From an uncultured Archangium sp. (GTDB taxonomy: Bacteria; Myxococcota; Myxococcia; Myxococcales; Myxococcaceae), in NCBI GenBank assembly GCA_903905455.1, contig CAIVGN010000029.1:1-64000 (forward strand): a stretch of 64,000 nt of DNA. The letters are read 5' to 3'. Both the position numbers and the translations under genes were made by a program. The notes below the pieces were generated by a model, which had not been told where the DNA came from, did no database searches, and worked only from the letters and a program-made list of their open reading frames with translations. This document shows positions 10,912 through 19,508 of this stretch, one piece after another (position 1 is the stretch's first letter; every line of letters begins with the position of its first letter).

Positions 10912-10939
10912 AGGGTAGCAGCGAAAACTCGCACCGCAA
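10912..10939 (-). promoter_or_regulatory. Possible lon promoter
   Basis: On the minus strand, TTGCGG (10939-10934), a 16-bp spacer and TACCCT (10917-10912), about 70 bp upstream of the lon ATG. Modest match to sigma-70 consensus; no clear heat-shock promoter was seen. Confidence 0.3.
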
Positions 10940-11034
10940 CCGCGTCGTGGAGGTTTTCCGGTTCCTCGCCCCCGCTGATTGTCCGGTGCATGATGCCCAG
11001 ACGCGCAGGGCCGAATCTCCGAGCCAGGTCACCC

Positions 11035-12279
11035 ATGAAACCGTCACGCTTTTTCGCCACCGCCGTGTTGGGGCTGCTCGCCAGCTGCCAGGGCTGCTTT
11101 GGCTGCAAGACCTCTCCGATCGATGATGATTCCCTGCTCCTGACCCGGAGCTGCGAGTCCACGCCCCCGCTGATCGAGCCGCCCAAGCTCGACATCCTGT
11201 TCGTCATCGACAACTCGAACTCCATGCGGGAGGAGCAGGAAGGCGTCGCCCGCGAGCTCACCGGCTTCATCGACGAGCTCAAGAAGGGCGGCGGGGTGCC
11301 CTCGGAGTTCAACATCGGCGTGGTGACCACCTCGGTGTACCTGAACGGCCGCCTGGGCCAGCAGACGTTCCTCCTCAACTACGGCAAGCAGGCCGGCAAG
11401 TTGCGCCCGGTCCCCGTGGCCCTGGCCGACGGCGGCACCGACTTCGACGACCCCATGGGCGAGCGGGTGTTGACCGGCACCGACCCGGAGTTGATCACCA
11501 AGTTCGCCAAGCTGGTCCGCCAGGGCACGACGGGCTCGGGCCAGGAGACCCCCTTCGAGGCGGTTCGCCTCGCGCTGCTCTCGGAGCTCGCCACCACGCC
11601 CCAGGTGATGGGCGGCAACCAGGGCTTCCTGCGCGACGGGGCGCGGCTGCTGGTGGTCGTGCTGACCGACGAAGACGACTGCAGTGAGAAGATCCGTCCG
11701 CCGCTGGTGAGCGTGGGCGACAACGGCGCCGTGGCCGATTGCACCGATCGCGAGATGGAGCTGACCCCGGTCAGCGAGTACCACCGCATGTTCCACGACG
11801 ACCTGAAGAACTCCGACGGCAGCCAGAAGGAAGTCATCTGGACGGCCATCGCCCCGGTCTCCACGGTCAACAAGGCCGCCATGGCCTTCGTCGACGGCGC
11901 CCAGGTGCGCAACATCGACTGCCCCACCTCGAACCAGGGCGGCTTCCGCCACCGGCAGATGGCCGAGATGTTCGACAACACGCTCGAGAACCTCGACTCG
12001 ATCTGCCGCGATTCGTTCCGCCAGACGCTGATCACCATCGCGCAGCTGGCCTCGGTCTCCCAGACCATCGAGATCCGCAACGTGGCCGACGAGCGGCTGA
12101 TGCAGTTCGTCATCAAGCGCGCCGGGGGGGAAGACGTGATGTGCACCCTCGCCAACGAGGGCATCGTGTCCTTTTCGCGCAACGCCGCGGCGACCTCCGC
12201 GAAGGTCCAGTTCGGCAACCAGTGCAAGCGCCGGGCGGACGACCAGTCGATCCTCATCAAGCAGATCTGCGCCACCTGA
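11035..12279 (+). CDS. VWA-domain lipoprotein
   Basis: 414 residues. Signal peptide with lipobox LASC (Cys18), a cysteine-rich neck (CQGCFGC), then a von Willebrand factor A domain starting LDILFVIDNSNSM; Asp59, Ser61 and Ser63 form the metal-binding MIDAS DxSxS. Later acidic and Cys residues (TDEDDCSEK) fit the extended VWA lipoproteins common in myxobacteria. Likely surface-exposed and involved in adhesion or protein binding through a divalent metal. The ATG at 11035 puts the signal peptide at the N-terminus. A longer frame to 10891 would bury it. Confidence 0.88.
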   Translation: MKPSRFFATAVLGLLASCQGCFGCKTSPIDDDSLLLTRSCESTPPLIEPPKLDILFVIDNSNSMREEQEGVARELTGFIDELKKGGGVPSEFNIGVVTTSVYLNGRLGQQTFLLNYGKQAGKLRPVPVALADGGTDFDDPMGERVLTGTDPELITKFAKLVRQGTTGSGQETPFEAVRLALLSELATTPQVMGGNQGFLRDGARLLVVVLTDEDDCSEKIRPPLVSVGDNGAVADCTDREMELTPVSEYHRMFHDDLKNSDGSQKEVIWTAIAPVSTVNKAAMAFVDGAQVRNIDCPTSNQGGFRHRQMAEMFDNTLENLDSICRDSFRQTLITIAQLASVSQTIEIRNVADERLMQFVIKRAGGEDVMCTLANEGIVSFSRNAAATSAKVQFGNQCKRRADDQSILIKQICAT

Positions 12280-12316
12280 TCGGCGCGGATCACCTTTCGA
12301 GAGCGCCGCCGGGGCA

Positions 12317-12342
12317 AACCCTGATCCACGTGGATCAGGGTT
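12317..12342. repeat. 26-bp perfect palindrome
   Basis: Two 13-base arms, AACCCTGATCCAC and GTGGATCAGGGTT, meet with no spacer. It lies 37 bp after the VWA lipoprotein stop and 45 bp before a 49-codon ORF. With no loop and no T-tract it looks more like an operator for a dimeric regulator than a classical terminator, though the transcript could still fold. Confidence 0.8.
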
Positions 12343-12387
12343 GGTCAAAAATTTGCCAGATCCCGGAACGCAGGCACATTGCGCGGC

Positions 12388-12537
12388 ATGCCGAGCCAGA
12401 GCTTCACGTTCTTCTTCACCGTCGACGCGCACCGAGCCACCGATCGCAGCCTGGAGCTGACCTGGGCCAAGCCCGGCGTGAGCAGCAGCGGGCCCGTGCA
12501 GAGCTTCGGCTGGGTCAAGCCGGCCAAGACCGCGTGA
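12388..12537 (+). CDS. Small hypothetical protein (49 aa)
   Basis: Open frame MPSQSFTFFFTVDAHRATDR to GWVKPAKTA with about 95% G/C at third codon positions, as in the confirmed genes here, which supports coding. Hydrophilic apart from an N-terminal FTFFFTV strand; no signal peptide or known motif. No clear Shine-Dalgarno. It lies between a 26-bp palindrome and the HAD gene. Not recognised; could also be a chance frame in a GC-rich gap. Confidence 0.45.
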   Translation: MPSQSFTFFFTVDAHRATDRSLELTWAKPGVSSSGPVQSFGWVKPAKTA

Positions 12538-12573
12538 AGTGCGCCGTGCGGTGCGCCGCGTTACGGTGACCCC

Positions 12574-13251
12574 GTGCGTGGCATCGCCTTCTTCGATCTC
12601 GACAAGACGATCCTCTCGGTGAACTCCGGGACGCTCTGGGTGCGCCGCGAGGTCGCGCTCGGGCACCTCGCCAAGCGGCAAGCCTTCAAGGCCATGACCT
12701 GGCTGGCGCGCTACCACCTGGGCTTCGCCTCGGCGGAGGCCATGGTCTCCGAGGCCGTGGCCCAGATCACCGGCACCCAGGCGGCCGCGTTGCGCGAGCG
12801 CACCCAGCGCTTCTTCACCGAGGAAGTGCGCCAGACCTACCGGCCCGGCGCGCTGCAGGCCATCGAGCAGCACCGCCGCGAAGGCCGCCGGCTGGTGATG
12901 CTCACCTCCTCGACCCACTACCTGTCCGAGCTCGTGGCCGAAGAGCTGCGCTTCGACTCCGTGCTCTGCAACCGGCTCGAGGTCGACGCCCAGGGCCTCC
13001 ACACCGGCCTCGTGGTGGGCGGCGTGTGCTTCGGGCCGGGGAAGCTGCCCCACGCCCAGCGCGAGGCGCAGCAGGCGGGCGCGGCCCTCAGCGAGGCCGT
13101 CTTCTACACCGACTCGTACAGCGACCTGAGCGTGCTCGAGGCCGTCGGCGAACCCGTCGCGGTGAACCCCGACCCGCGCCTGCGACGGCTGGCCCACAAG
13201 CGCAACTGGCGCATCGTCGACTGGGGTGTCCCGAGCGCGAAGGCCGCATGA
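12574..13251 (+). CDS. HAD-IB family hydrolase (SerB-like)
   Basis: 225-residue haloacid-dehalogenase phosphatase. Motif I FFDLDKTIL (Asp8, Asp10), motif II LVMLTSSTHYL, motif III Lys in GPGKLPHA, and motif IV YTDSYSDLSVLE. These fit subfamily IB, which includes phosphoserine phosphatase and several lipid or sugar phosphatases. The substrate cannot be read from sequence. GTG start at 12574. The stop overlaps the next gene (ATGA), implying translational coupling with the SUMF1-like protein. Confidence 0.9.
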   Translation: MRGIAFFDLDKTILSVNSGTLWVRREVALGHLAKRQAFKAMTWLARYHLGFASAEAMVSEAVAQITGTQAAALRERTQRFFTEEVRQTYRPGALQAIEQHRREGRRLVMLTSSTHYLSELVAEELRFDSVLCNRLEVDAQGLHTGLVVGGVCFGPGKLPHAQREAQQAGAALSEAVFYTDSYSDLSVLEAVGEPVAVNPDPRLRRLAHKRNWRIVDWGVPSAKAA

Positions 13252-13928
13252 GCCTTTCCGAGCTCGCTTCGCTCCCGGAGGAAGAGCGGCGCGTGCTGCT
13301 CGATCAACTCCTCGAGCGCCTGCCTCCGTGGCTCCAGCTCATCGACTCCAACGCGCTCCAGCCGCGGTTCCTCGACGCCCGCTTCGACGAGACCTGGCGG
13401 CTGTTCACCGGGGGCACCTTCGAGATGGGGGCGACGGCGGCGCGGCTCAACCGCTTCTACGAGCTCCACGCGCGGTACCCGCTGCGCATGGGCTTCGAGA
13501 TGCTGCACTCCCCCCCACGCACCTTGTCGCTGCGCCCGTTCCTGATGATGGAGCAGGTGCTCCGCGACGAGCTCGATCCTTCCGAGCCGAAGGTGGTGAT
13601 CTCCGAGCACGCCGAGGAGTCCCGGGCCCTGCTCGAGCAGCGCGGCGCGCGGCTGCCCACCGAGGCGCAGTGGGAGTTCGCCTGGCGCGCGGTGCAGCGC
13701 CAACCCGGGCACTGGGTGGCGCGGGAGTTCGAGCTGTGTGCCGACGGGTGGACGACCGATCTGACGGCCCTCACGGACGTCGACCCGCTGGTGCCCGGAG
13801 GCCCGGCGGTGCTGCGCACGGCGACCTTCGATCTCGAGGCCTTCGAGAACGTGCTGCCGTCGCGTCAGCCGCTGACGGGCATCCGCATGGCCACGGTGCG
13901 GGGCGTGCTCGACGTCCCCACGCTGTGA
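13248..13928 (+). CDS. Degenerate SUMF1/FGE-like protein, paralogue 1
   Basis: 226 residues. N-terminal helical LLDQLLERLPPWL, then a shortened formylglycine-generating-enzyme-like region recognised by RLPTEAQWEFAWRA, followed by ELCADGW and GGPAVLRTATF, which mirror the WEWCxDW and RVLRGGSW signatures of the family. The usual C-terminal GFR segment and most active-site context are missing. It shares layout with the gene at 14441 (VxxDQLLERxPP and xSEAEWEFACRA), so the two are paralogues. Coupled to the HAD gene by an ATGA overlap. Enzymatic activity is doubtful; it may be a binding domain. Confidence 0.7.
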   Translation: MSLSELASLPEEERRVLLDQLLERLPPWLQLIDSNALQPRFLDARFDETWRLFTGGTFEMGATAARLNRFYELHARYPLRMGFEMLHSPPRTLSLRPFLMMEQVLRDELDPSEPKVVISEHAEESRALLEQRGARLPTEAQWEFAWRAVQRQPGHWVAREFELCADGWTTDLTALTDVDPLVPGGPAVLRTATFDLEAFENVLPSRQPLTGIRMATVRGVLDVPTL

Positions 13929-13929
13929 C

Positions 13930-14376
13930 TCACTCGACGGCGATCGCCAGGGTCAGCGGCACCTTCTCGATGAGGCACTTCTCGGGGCTGCACACGCTGA
14001 AGGCGAGCACGCCCGCGACCTTCGCCGCGCCGGCCTTCTCGGGAGTCAGCGGCAGGGGGAACTCGACCCTGCACGCGTCTTCGGCCTTGTCGGCGCAGGG
14101 GGTCTTGGTGCCGGCCGTCAAGCGCACGCGCTCGTCGCCGAACTTCACCGCCTCGGAGCCCTCGGGCTTGAAGGCCACCGGGTACTCGGGGTTCACGTGG
14201 AGCCCCGGCGCGGCGGTCACGGTGATGAGCGCGCTGGCTTCCTGGCCCGCGGCATAGGGCGCGTGCGCGGCGATGTTCACCGTGTAGTTGTTCGCCGCTT
14301 CGGCCGGGGCGCTCTTCGCGGGTTCCTTGGTGCAGGCCGCGAGCGCGAGGCACGCGAGGACGGGCAGGGTCTTCAT
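13930..14376 (-). CDS. Small periplasmic lipoprotein, DsbD-N-like
   Basis: 148 residues. Signal peptide MKTLPVLACLALAAC with the lipidated Cys at 15. The mature part is beta-rich, with ITVTAAPGLHVNPEYP and a C-terminal CSPEKCLIEKVPL. The paired cysteines near the end and the overall pattern resemble the N-terminal domain of the thiol-disulfide protein DsbD, but the usual partner domains are absent. It is convergent with SUMF1-like paralogue 1 (one base apart) and divergent from paralogue 2. Thiol chemistry is a guess. Confidence 0.7.
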   Translation of the reverse strand: MKTLPVLACLALAACTKEPAKSAPAEAANNYTVNIAAHAPYAAGQEASALITVTAAPGLHVNPEYPVAFKPEGSEAVKFGDERVRLTAGTKTPCADKAEDACRVEFPLPLTPEKAGAAKVAGVLAFSVCSPEKCLIEKVPLTLAIAVE

Positions 14377-14440
14377 GGCCGCCGGTATAACGTCAGCCGC
14401 CCATGTCCGCCTCCCCCACGTCGTCGCGCCGCGTGCCCCC

Positions 14441-15250
14441 ATGGAGCTGACGCTCGCTGATTGGTGGTCGCTCGATCTCGGGAGCCGGTCGGTGGTGATC
14501 GACCAGTTGCTCGAACGCATGCCGCCCGGGTACTTCGACCCGCGCTCGGTGGGCCACGCGCTGGGTCCCCTGCCGCAGTTCATTCACCGCGAGACCAACG
14601 TGCTCTTTCACGTCGTCTTCGGGGGCACCGGCGTGATGGGCATGTCGGACCGCCGGTTCGCGCGCCTGCGCCGGGTGACCGTCGAAGAATCCGAAGACTT
14701 GATGGTGCCCGTGGCGCGCCTCGAGGAGGCCCGGGAGTTGTTGCCCGCGCAGGAGATCGTCGTGCGCGCCGCCCTGGTGGCCGACCAACCCCTCTCGTTC
14801 GGCGTGTTGCGCAAGCTCGGCCTCGACGAGTCGCGCCTCACCATCGCCGGGGTGAGCCCCATCGCCGTGGGGGCGGTGCTCAAGACCCTGGTGGCCCAGC
14901 GGTGGCGCGCACCCTCCGAGGCCGAGTGGGAGTTCGCCTGCCGCGCGGTGGAAGACGCGACCGACGACGCCGATCCACCAGCGAGCCCGACCGGGGCCCT
15001 GCTGGGCACGGGCCTCGCGCAGATGGGCCACCGGGCCGAGCTGTGCCGGGACTCGTGGCACGACGACTTTCGCGACTACCCGTGGGAAGGGCAGGGCCAC
15101 GAGGTGCTGCGCGGGCGCGGTGCCGGGGCGCGCTTCGCGGGCTGGGGCGTGTCGGCGGCGTGGAACGAGGCCCTGTGGCCGGGGCGCCGGCGGCTCTCGG
15201 GCTGGACGACCGCGGTGGCCATCAGGCCGTGGGTCGATCTCCTGAAGTGA
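14441..15250 (+). CDS. Degenerate SUMF1/FGE-like protein, paralogue 2
   Basis: 269 residues, resembling the gene at 13248: VVIDQLLERMPPGYFD near the start, then APSEAEWEFACRAV, AELCRDSW, HEVLRGRGAG and a Trp-rich C-terminus (WNEALWPGRRRLSGW). These mirror in order the SUMF1/EgtB/PvdO signatures, but the family's asparagine and glycine loops are altered. The ATG at 14441 gives MELTLADWW; longer frames run into the divergent lipoprotein. Cytosolic, no signal peptide. Duplication followed by divergence is inferred from the shared layout. Confidence 0.7.
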   Translation: MELTLADWWSLDLGSRSVVIDQLLERMPPGYFDPRSVGHALGPLPQFIHRETNVLFHVVFGGTGVMGMSDRRFARLRRVTVEESEDLMVPVARLEEARELLPAQEIVVRAALVADQPLSFGVLRKLGLDESRLTIAGVSPIAVGAVLKTLVAQRWRAPSEAEWEFACRAVEDATDDADPPASPTGALLGTGLAQMGHRAELCRDSWHDDFRDYPWEGQGHEVLRGRGAGARFAGWGVSAAWNEALWPGRRRLSGWTTAVAIRPWVDLLK

Positions 15251-15287
15251 TCGCGCGCGGTCGCGAGGTGGGGTTTGGTGCGCGCCG

Positions 15288-16643
15288 ATGCGAACGCTCC
15301 TGCTCCTCCCGTTGCTGGTCGCTGGTTGTGCCTCGATCCCCCTGTACCCGTCGCGCCCCTCGGCGCTGATCGGTGCACCCCACGCCGACCCGCTGCCCGC
15401 CAAGCTGGTGGTGCACGTCACGGCCACCGCCGACGGCCTCAAGCAGGCGCTCGACACCCGCGTCCCCACCAGCGGCGAGTCGACCTTCGAGCTGCGCGGC
15501 ACCCGCGCGGTCGGCTGGTCCCGGGGCCCGTTCGCGCTCCGCTTCGCCGATGGCCGGGTCGAGCTGAAGACCGATCTCACCCTGGAGGTCGATCTCCCCG
15601 TGCTGGGCAAGCAGGTGGTGCCGGTGCTGGTCTCGGTGCAGGGCGAGCCGATCATCACCAGCGATTGGAAGTTCCGGCTGCAGGGCGCGAAGTCGAAGCT
15701 CGAGTCGAAGGACCTGCGGCTGCGCACCGCCCAGGGCATGGCCGGCGCGATGGAGAAGGCCACCGCGTCGCTGGAGGACTTCATCGAGCACTTCTCGTGG
15801 GATCTCTCGCCCCAGGTGAAGCAGGCCTACCAGCGGCTCTCGACGCCCATCGTGCTCGCGGCCGGTGGGGCGGATGCCTGCGCCACGCTCAAGGTGACCT
15901 CCATCGAGGCCGGGCCCACGGTGATCGCCGGGGGCTTCGAGAAGGACTTCGCGCTGGTCGTCGAACCCAGCGTCACGCTGCCGTGCGGGACCGCGTCGAT
16001 GCCGCCGGAGCCTCCGCGGCTCGCCAACGTGGCCACGCTGCCCTCGGGCCCGTTCACCGTCGTGGTGCCCATCGCCGCCCGCTACGAAGAGCTCGCCCGC
16101 GCCATGACCCTGGCCTTCACCGACGGGAAGCTCTTCTTCTCGAAGTCCTTCCCCGAGCTCTACCTCACGAACCCCGAGGTCTTCGCGTCCCAGTCGGACC
16201 AGTTGGTGGTGAAGCTGCACCTCGCGGGGCCGATCAAGGCGGCGGGCCTGAGCACGAGCCTCGACGGCGATCTCTACTTCGCCGGCCACCCCGAGGTGAT
16301 CGACAACGAGCTGCGCATCCCTGATCTCCAGCCCACGGTGGACACCAGCAGCTTCCTCCTCGCACTCAAGGCGAACCTCGATCGCGACGGCATCCGCGAC
16401 CAGGCCCGGCAGGCCCTCAAGCTCGACCTCGGGGAACGCTTCGCCGCCGTGCGCGCCAAGCTGTCGAACGACGTGCCCTTCGAGAACGGGCTGGGGTGCA
16501 TGAAGACCAACGTGGCGAAGATCGAAGTGACCGGGGTGTACCCGCACGCCTCCTACCTGCGCGTGTACGTGACGACCACGGCCCAGGCGGGGATCTACTT
16601 GCCGTGCCCCGCGTCCGCCGAGACGCCCGTCGCCGAGCGGTAA
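15288..16643 (+). CDS. DUF4403 family lipoprotein
   Basis: 451 residues. Signal peptide MRTLLLLPLLVAGC with lipobox VAGC, then a long beta-rich protein matching DUF4403. The N-terminal repeat has ELRGTRAVGWSRGPFALRF; the central part IEHFSWDLSPQVKQAY; the C-terminal half LVVKLHLAGPIKAAG and DLQPTVDTSSFLL. Family members are envelope proteins of unknown role, possibly lipid-binding. It converges on the peptidase lipoprotein with an 8-bp gap. Start ATG at 15288. Confidence 0.85.
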   Translation: MRTLLLLPLLVAGCASIPLYPSRPSALIGAPHADPLPAKLVVHVTATADGLKQALDTRVPTSGESTFELRGTRAVGWSRGPFALRFADGRVELKTDLTLEVDLPVLGKQVVPVLVSVQGEPIITSDWKFRLQGAKSKLESKDLRLRTAQGMAGAMEKATASLEDFIEHFSWDLSPQVKQAYQRLSTPIVLAAGGADACATLKVTSIEAGPTVIAGGFEKDFALVVEPSVTLPCGTASMPPEPPRLANVATLPSGPFTVVVPIAARYEELARAMTLAFTDGKLFFSKSFPELYLTNPEVFASQSDQLVVKLHLAGPIKAAGLSTSLDGDLYFAGHPEVIDNELRIPDLQPTVDTSSFLLALKANLDRDGIRDQARQALKLDLGERFAAVRAKLSNDVPFENGLGCMKTNVAKIEVTGVYPHASYLRVYVTTTAQAGIYLPCPASAETPVAER

Positions 16644-16651
16644 CGCCCTCT

Positions 16652-17503
16652 TCAGGCCCCCGGCCGGCGCTTCTCGATCAACTCGTGGAGGTTCGGCCTG
16701 AGCAGCGGGGCCGATCTCCCGGTGCCCCGGAACGCCCGCAGGTGCAGGTAGTTCAGGAAGTCGCGCTGAAACCGCGCCAGCGTGGTGCCCATGGCCTGCT
16801 CGAAGCCCGTGGCGAAGTCGGCGCCAGCCTTCATCTGGCCCATGAGCGCGCCCAACTGCACCGCCCCGTACCTCCGCTCGAGGAAGGTGAAGGCGTGGAG
16901 CGCGAAGCCATAGACCTCGAGGTAGTGCTCGGCGGAGAGCGCCTCTCCGTCTTCGAACACATCGAGCGCGGGGTTCTTCTCGGCCCACTGCGCGGTGTCC
17001 TCCAGCGTGGGGTACAGGCCCTGCTGCTTCGCCGTCCACACTGCCATTCCCTCTCGGAACCACAGGGGAATCTGCTTCGAGCGCCACGACTCGGGCGTGC
17101 CGGTGCGCTGGAAGAGCAGGCAGTGCGTGAGCTCATGCAGGAGCAGTTCGTCGATCACCGCGGCGTTGGTGGTCCACGTCGAAGGGGCCTGGACGACGAC
17201 GTCCTCGAGGCGGGCCCAGGCGCGCAGCCAGGCGTAGCCGGGGCGGTGCACCGCGCGCTCGAGGGCGCGGTGATCGCTCACCACGAAGACCGTCACCGGG
17301 GTCTCGAGCCCTCCCCACGGGGCGAGGCCGGCGGGCGCCTCGCTGAGGGCGTGCTCGATGCGGTGCACGTCGGCATCGACGGTACCGTCGCTGCGAATCG
17401 TGAAGCGCGCCGACTCCAGCGTGAGCGGGCGTTCGACCTTCAACGAGGCCAGGGGCCCGGCGCAGCCCGAGGCGAAAATCAGCAAGGAGAGCAGGGCCCT
17501 CAC
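16652..17503 (-). CDS. HExxH zinc-peptidase lipoprotein
   Basis: 283 residues. Signal peptide MRALLSLLIFASGC. The catalytic domain carries LLLHELTHCLL (His123, Glu124, His127) and the downstream ligand Glu151 in PLWFREGMAVW, the gluzincin arrangement of the peptidase MA-like families. Probably a periplasmic or surface metallopeptidase. The start overlaps the stop of the metalloenzyme gene by four bases, so they form a two-gene operon. The substrate is unknown. Confidence 0.87.
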   Translation of the reverse strand: MRALLSLLIFASGCAGPLASLKVERPLTLESARFTIRSDGTVDADVHRIEHALSEAPAGLAPWGGLETPVTVFVVSDHRALERAVHRPGYAWLRAWARLEDVVVQAPSTWTTNAAVIDELLLHELTHCLLFQRTGTPESWRSKQIPLWFREGMAVWTAKQQGLYPTLEDTAQWAEKNPALDVFEDGEALSAEHYLEVYGFALHAFTFLERRYGAVQLGALMGQMKAGADFATGFEQAMGTTLARFQRDFLNYLHLRAFRGTGRSAPLLRPNLHELIEKRRPGA

Positions 17504-18423
17504 GGGGTGATTCCCAACAGCGAGAGCGCCGCCGTCCCCACGTCAGCCACGGTCCCCATGCGGGGGAGGATGCCCTCACCGAAGGAGAGCACGGCGACCT
17601 GGTTGCGGGTGTGCCCGCGCGTCGAGAGATCCTCCACGTTGCCGTGGTCGCTGCAGATCAGCACGTGGGCGTCGGCCGGCCGGGTGGCGATCACCGCGCG
17701 GGCGAAGGCGTCGAAGGTGCCCAGCGCTCGCTCGGCGGCCTCGAGGTCCTGGGCGTGCCCGGCCTCGTCCGCGAGGTAGTGCTCGAAGAGGGTGAAGTCG
17801 GCCGCCAGGGCCCAGAAGATCTCGGCCGCGCGCTCAGGCGTCCGGGTGGGCAGGTTCATCTTGCGCCGGGTCGCCGTCGAGCCGTCGACGTCGTGGGTCA
17901 GGCCCGCGTCGGCGCGCGCATCATCGAAGGTGCGCAGCGCGATCTGTCCGGCGGCCATCGCCAGGGTGCTCGCCGAGGGCTTCACCCGGCGCAGATACCG
18001 CTCTGGGATGCGCACGTCTTCCCCCGTCGACGGCCGCCGGGCCAGCCCCAGCGCGTCGAGGTACTCCGCGGGGTAGGCGTTGGCGAAGGTCGCGGTGCGT
18101 CCCTGGGTGGTGAGGCTGCGCACGATGGAGTGCGCGGCGATCAGCCCCTTGAGCGCCGCGTTGGGGTACCCCAGCACGTGGCGACCCACGAGTTGCGGGG
18201 CGGGGTGGCCGGTGAAGATCGCGGTCTGGTTGCTGGCCGACTGGGGCCGCCCGGGCACCCCGAAGGTGGTGTCCACGTCATGCCGCGCGCCGCCCGGCGG
18301 GAGCGTCGCCCCTGCGCCCCCCTCGAACTGTGACAGCAGGTACTCGCGCCGCGCGAGCGGGTTGGTGGCGGGCTCCCGGGGGCCAACCCCGACTCCATCC
18401 GTGAAGAGGATCGCCACCCGCAT
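17500..18423 (-). CDS. Alkaline-phosphatase-superfamily metalloenzyme
   Basis: 307 residues. N-terminal metal ligand in ILFTDGVGVGPRE, a candidate nucleophile region ASNQTAIFTG, and C-terminal metal ligands in LICSDHGNVEDLSTRGHT. This set is shared by cofactor-independent phosphoglycerate mutase and phosphopentomutase, but the protein is shorter than both. The exact reaction cannot be read off. Start ATG at 18423; an upstream GTG-like extension is possible. Head of the operon with the zinc peptidase and divergent from the DUF4388 gene with a 28-bp gap, so both promoters are packed tightly. Confidence 0.82.
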   Translation of the reverse strand: MRVAILFTDGVGVGPREPATNPLARREYLLSQFEGGAGATLPPGGARHDVDTTFGVPGRPQSASNQTAIFTGHPAPQLVGRHVLGYPNAALKGLIAAHSIVRSLTTQGRTATFANAYPAEYLDALGLARRPSTGEDVRIPERYLRRVKPSASTLAMAAGQIALRTFDDARADAGLTHDVDGSTATRRKMNLPTRTPERAAEIFWALAADFTLFEHYLADEAGHAQDLEAAERALGTFDAFARAVIATRPADAHVLICSDHGNVEDLSTRGHTRNQVAVLSFGEGILPRMGTVADVGTAALSLLGITP

Positions 18424-18451
18424 CAGCACGTACTGTAGCCTCTTCACGCGC

Positions 18452-19501
18452 ATGGCCTTCCACGGAGATCTCTCCAGCTACCCGTTGCCGGATCTCCTCC
18501 AGTGGCTCGACGCGTCGAAGAAGACCGGCGCGCTCTCGCTCTCGTGGGAAGCCGGCCAGCGCAAGGTGTTCATCCTCTCCGGGCAGATCATCGCCGCCTC
18601 GGCCCCCGGCCTGTGGGAACGGCTGTCGCGCGTGGTCGAGCACACCCGCGAGGCCCGTGGTGACCAGGTGATGCTCGCGCTGCGGCGGGCGCTGTCCCTG
18701 GGTCCCGCGCTCGACGCCGCGCTGCGACAGATCGCCGAGGAGGAGCTCGTCGGCAGCCTGGTCGATCTCCTGCCCGCCAGCGGCCGCTTCCACTGGAGCG
18801 AGGACCTCGATCGAGGAGAAGACGAGTGGACCACGCTCGAACTCCCGTTGCGGCACGTGCTCTTCGAGACCTTGCGGCGCCTCGACGAGGTCGGCGACGT
18901 CGAGCGGGCGTTGCCCCACGAGCAACTGGTGCTGCGCGGCTCACCGGGCGCCCAGCCGTCTCACGCGCTGCACCGCGCGATCCTCGGGCTCATCGAGTCG
19001 GGCGAGGACGTCACCCTGAGCCGGCTGCGCATCTCGCTGGGCCTGGCGCGCTCGGTGGTGGCCCGGTCGGTGTTCGACATGCTGCGCGCCGGGCGCGCCA
19101 TCGTCGTCGGCGCGGCCCCCGTGGCGTCGGACCCCATCGCCGACATGCTCGAGAAGGGCGCGATCCTGGTGCGGGAGCGCCAGTTCGACGCTGCGGCGTT
19201 GATCTTCGCCTCGCTGCTCCAGAGCGACCCCGGCGATCGCCGCGTGCGCGAGTTCGCCCGCATGGTCGAGCGCGAGCACGTCGCCGCGCTGTACCGGGAG
19301 ATGCCGCCCCTGGCGCGCTTCCAGGTCACCACCAGCCCCACGGTGCTCTCGGGGCTGCGGCCCGAAGAACGGTCGATCGTGCGCTGGTTCGAGACCGGGT
19401 GGGATCTCTCGGCGGTGTTGCTCGCCAGCACCCAGCGCGAGCTCGACACCCTGCGGACGGTGATGCGCCTGGTCCGCGTCGGTGCGTTGACGCCGGCCTG
19501 A
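18452..19501 (+). CDS. DUF4388 (PATAN-type) domain protein
   Basis: 349 residues. The N-terminus, MAFHGDLSSYPLPDLLQWLD, continues with KTGALSLSWEAGQRKVFILSGQI, the signature of DUF4388/PATAN, a domain found in signalling proteins of myxobacteria and cyanobacteria. A helical middle and a TPR-like segment (ILVRERQFDAAALIFASLLQ) follow. No enzymatic motif. Its 3' end faces the MglA-like GTPase gene 7 bp away. In myxobacteria such proteins often act with gliding and chemosensory signalling; here that is inference from context. Confidence 0.85.
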   Translation: MAFHGDLSSYPLPDLLQWLDASKKTGALSLSWEAGQRKVFILSGQIIAASAPGLWERLSRVVEHTREARGDQVMLALRRALSLGPALDAALRQIAEEELVGSLVDLLPASGRFHWSEDLDRGEDEWTTLELPLRHVLFETLRRLDEVGDVERALPHEQLVLRGSPGAQPSHALHRAILGLIESGEDVTLSRLRISLGLARSVVARSVFDMLRAGRAIVVGAAPVASDPIADMLEKGAILVRERQFDAAALIFASLLQSDPGDRRVREFARMVEREHVAALYREMPPLARFQVTTSPTVLSGLRPEERSIVRWFETGWDLSAVLLASTQRELDTLRTVMRLVRVGALTPA

Positions 19502-19508
19502 CCTGGGT

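Noticed and set aside
8486-10918. Long plus-strand frame opposite lon
   Set aside because: Shadow of the lon gene. Its translation is low-complexity His/Asp/Gly/Val/Arg with no domain.
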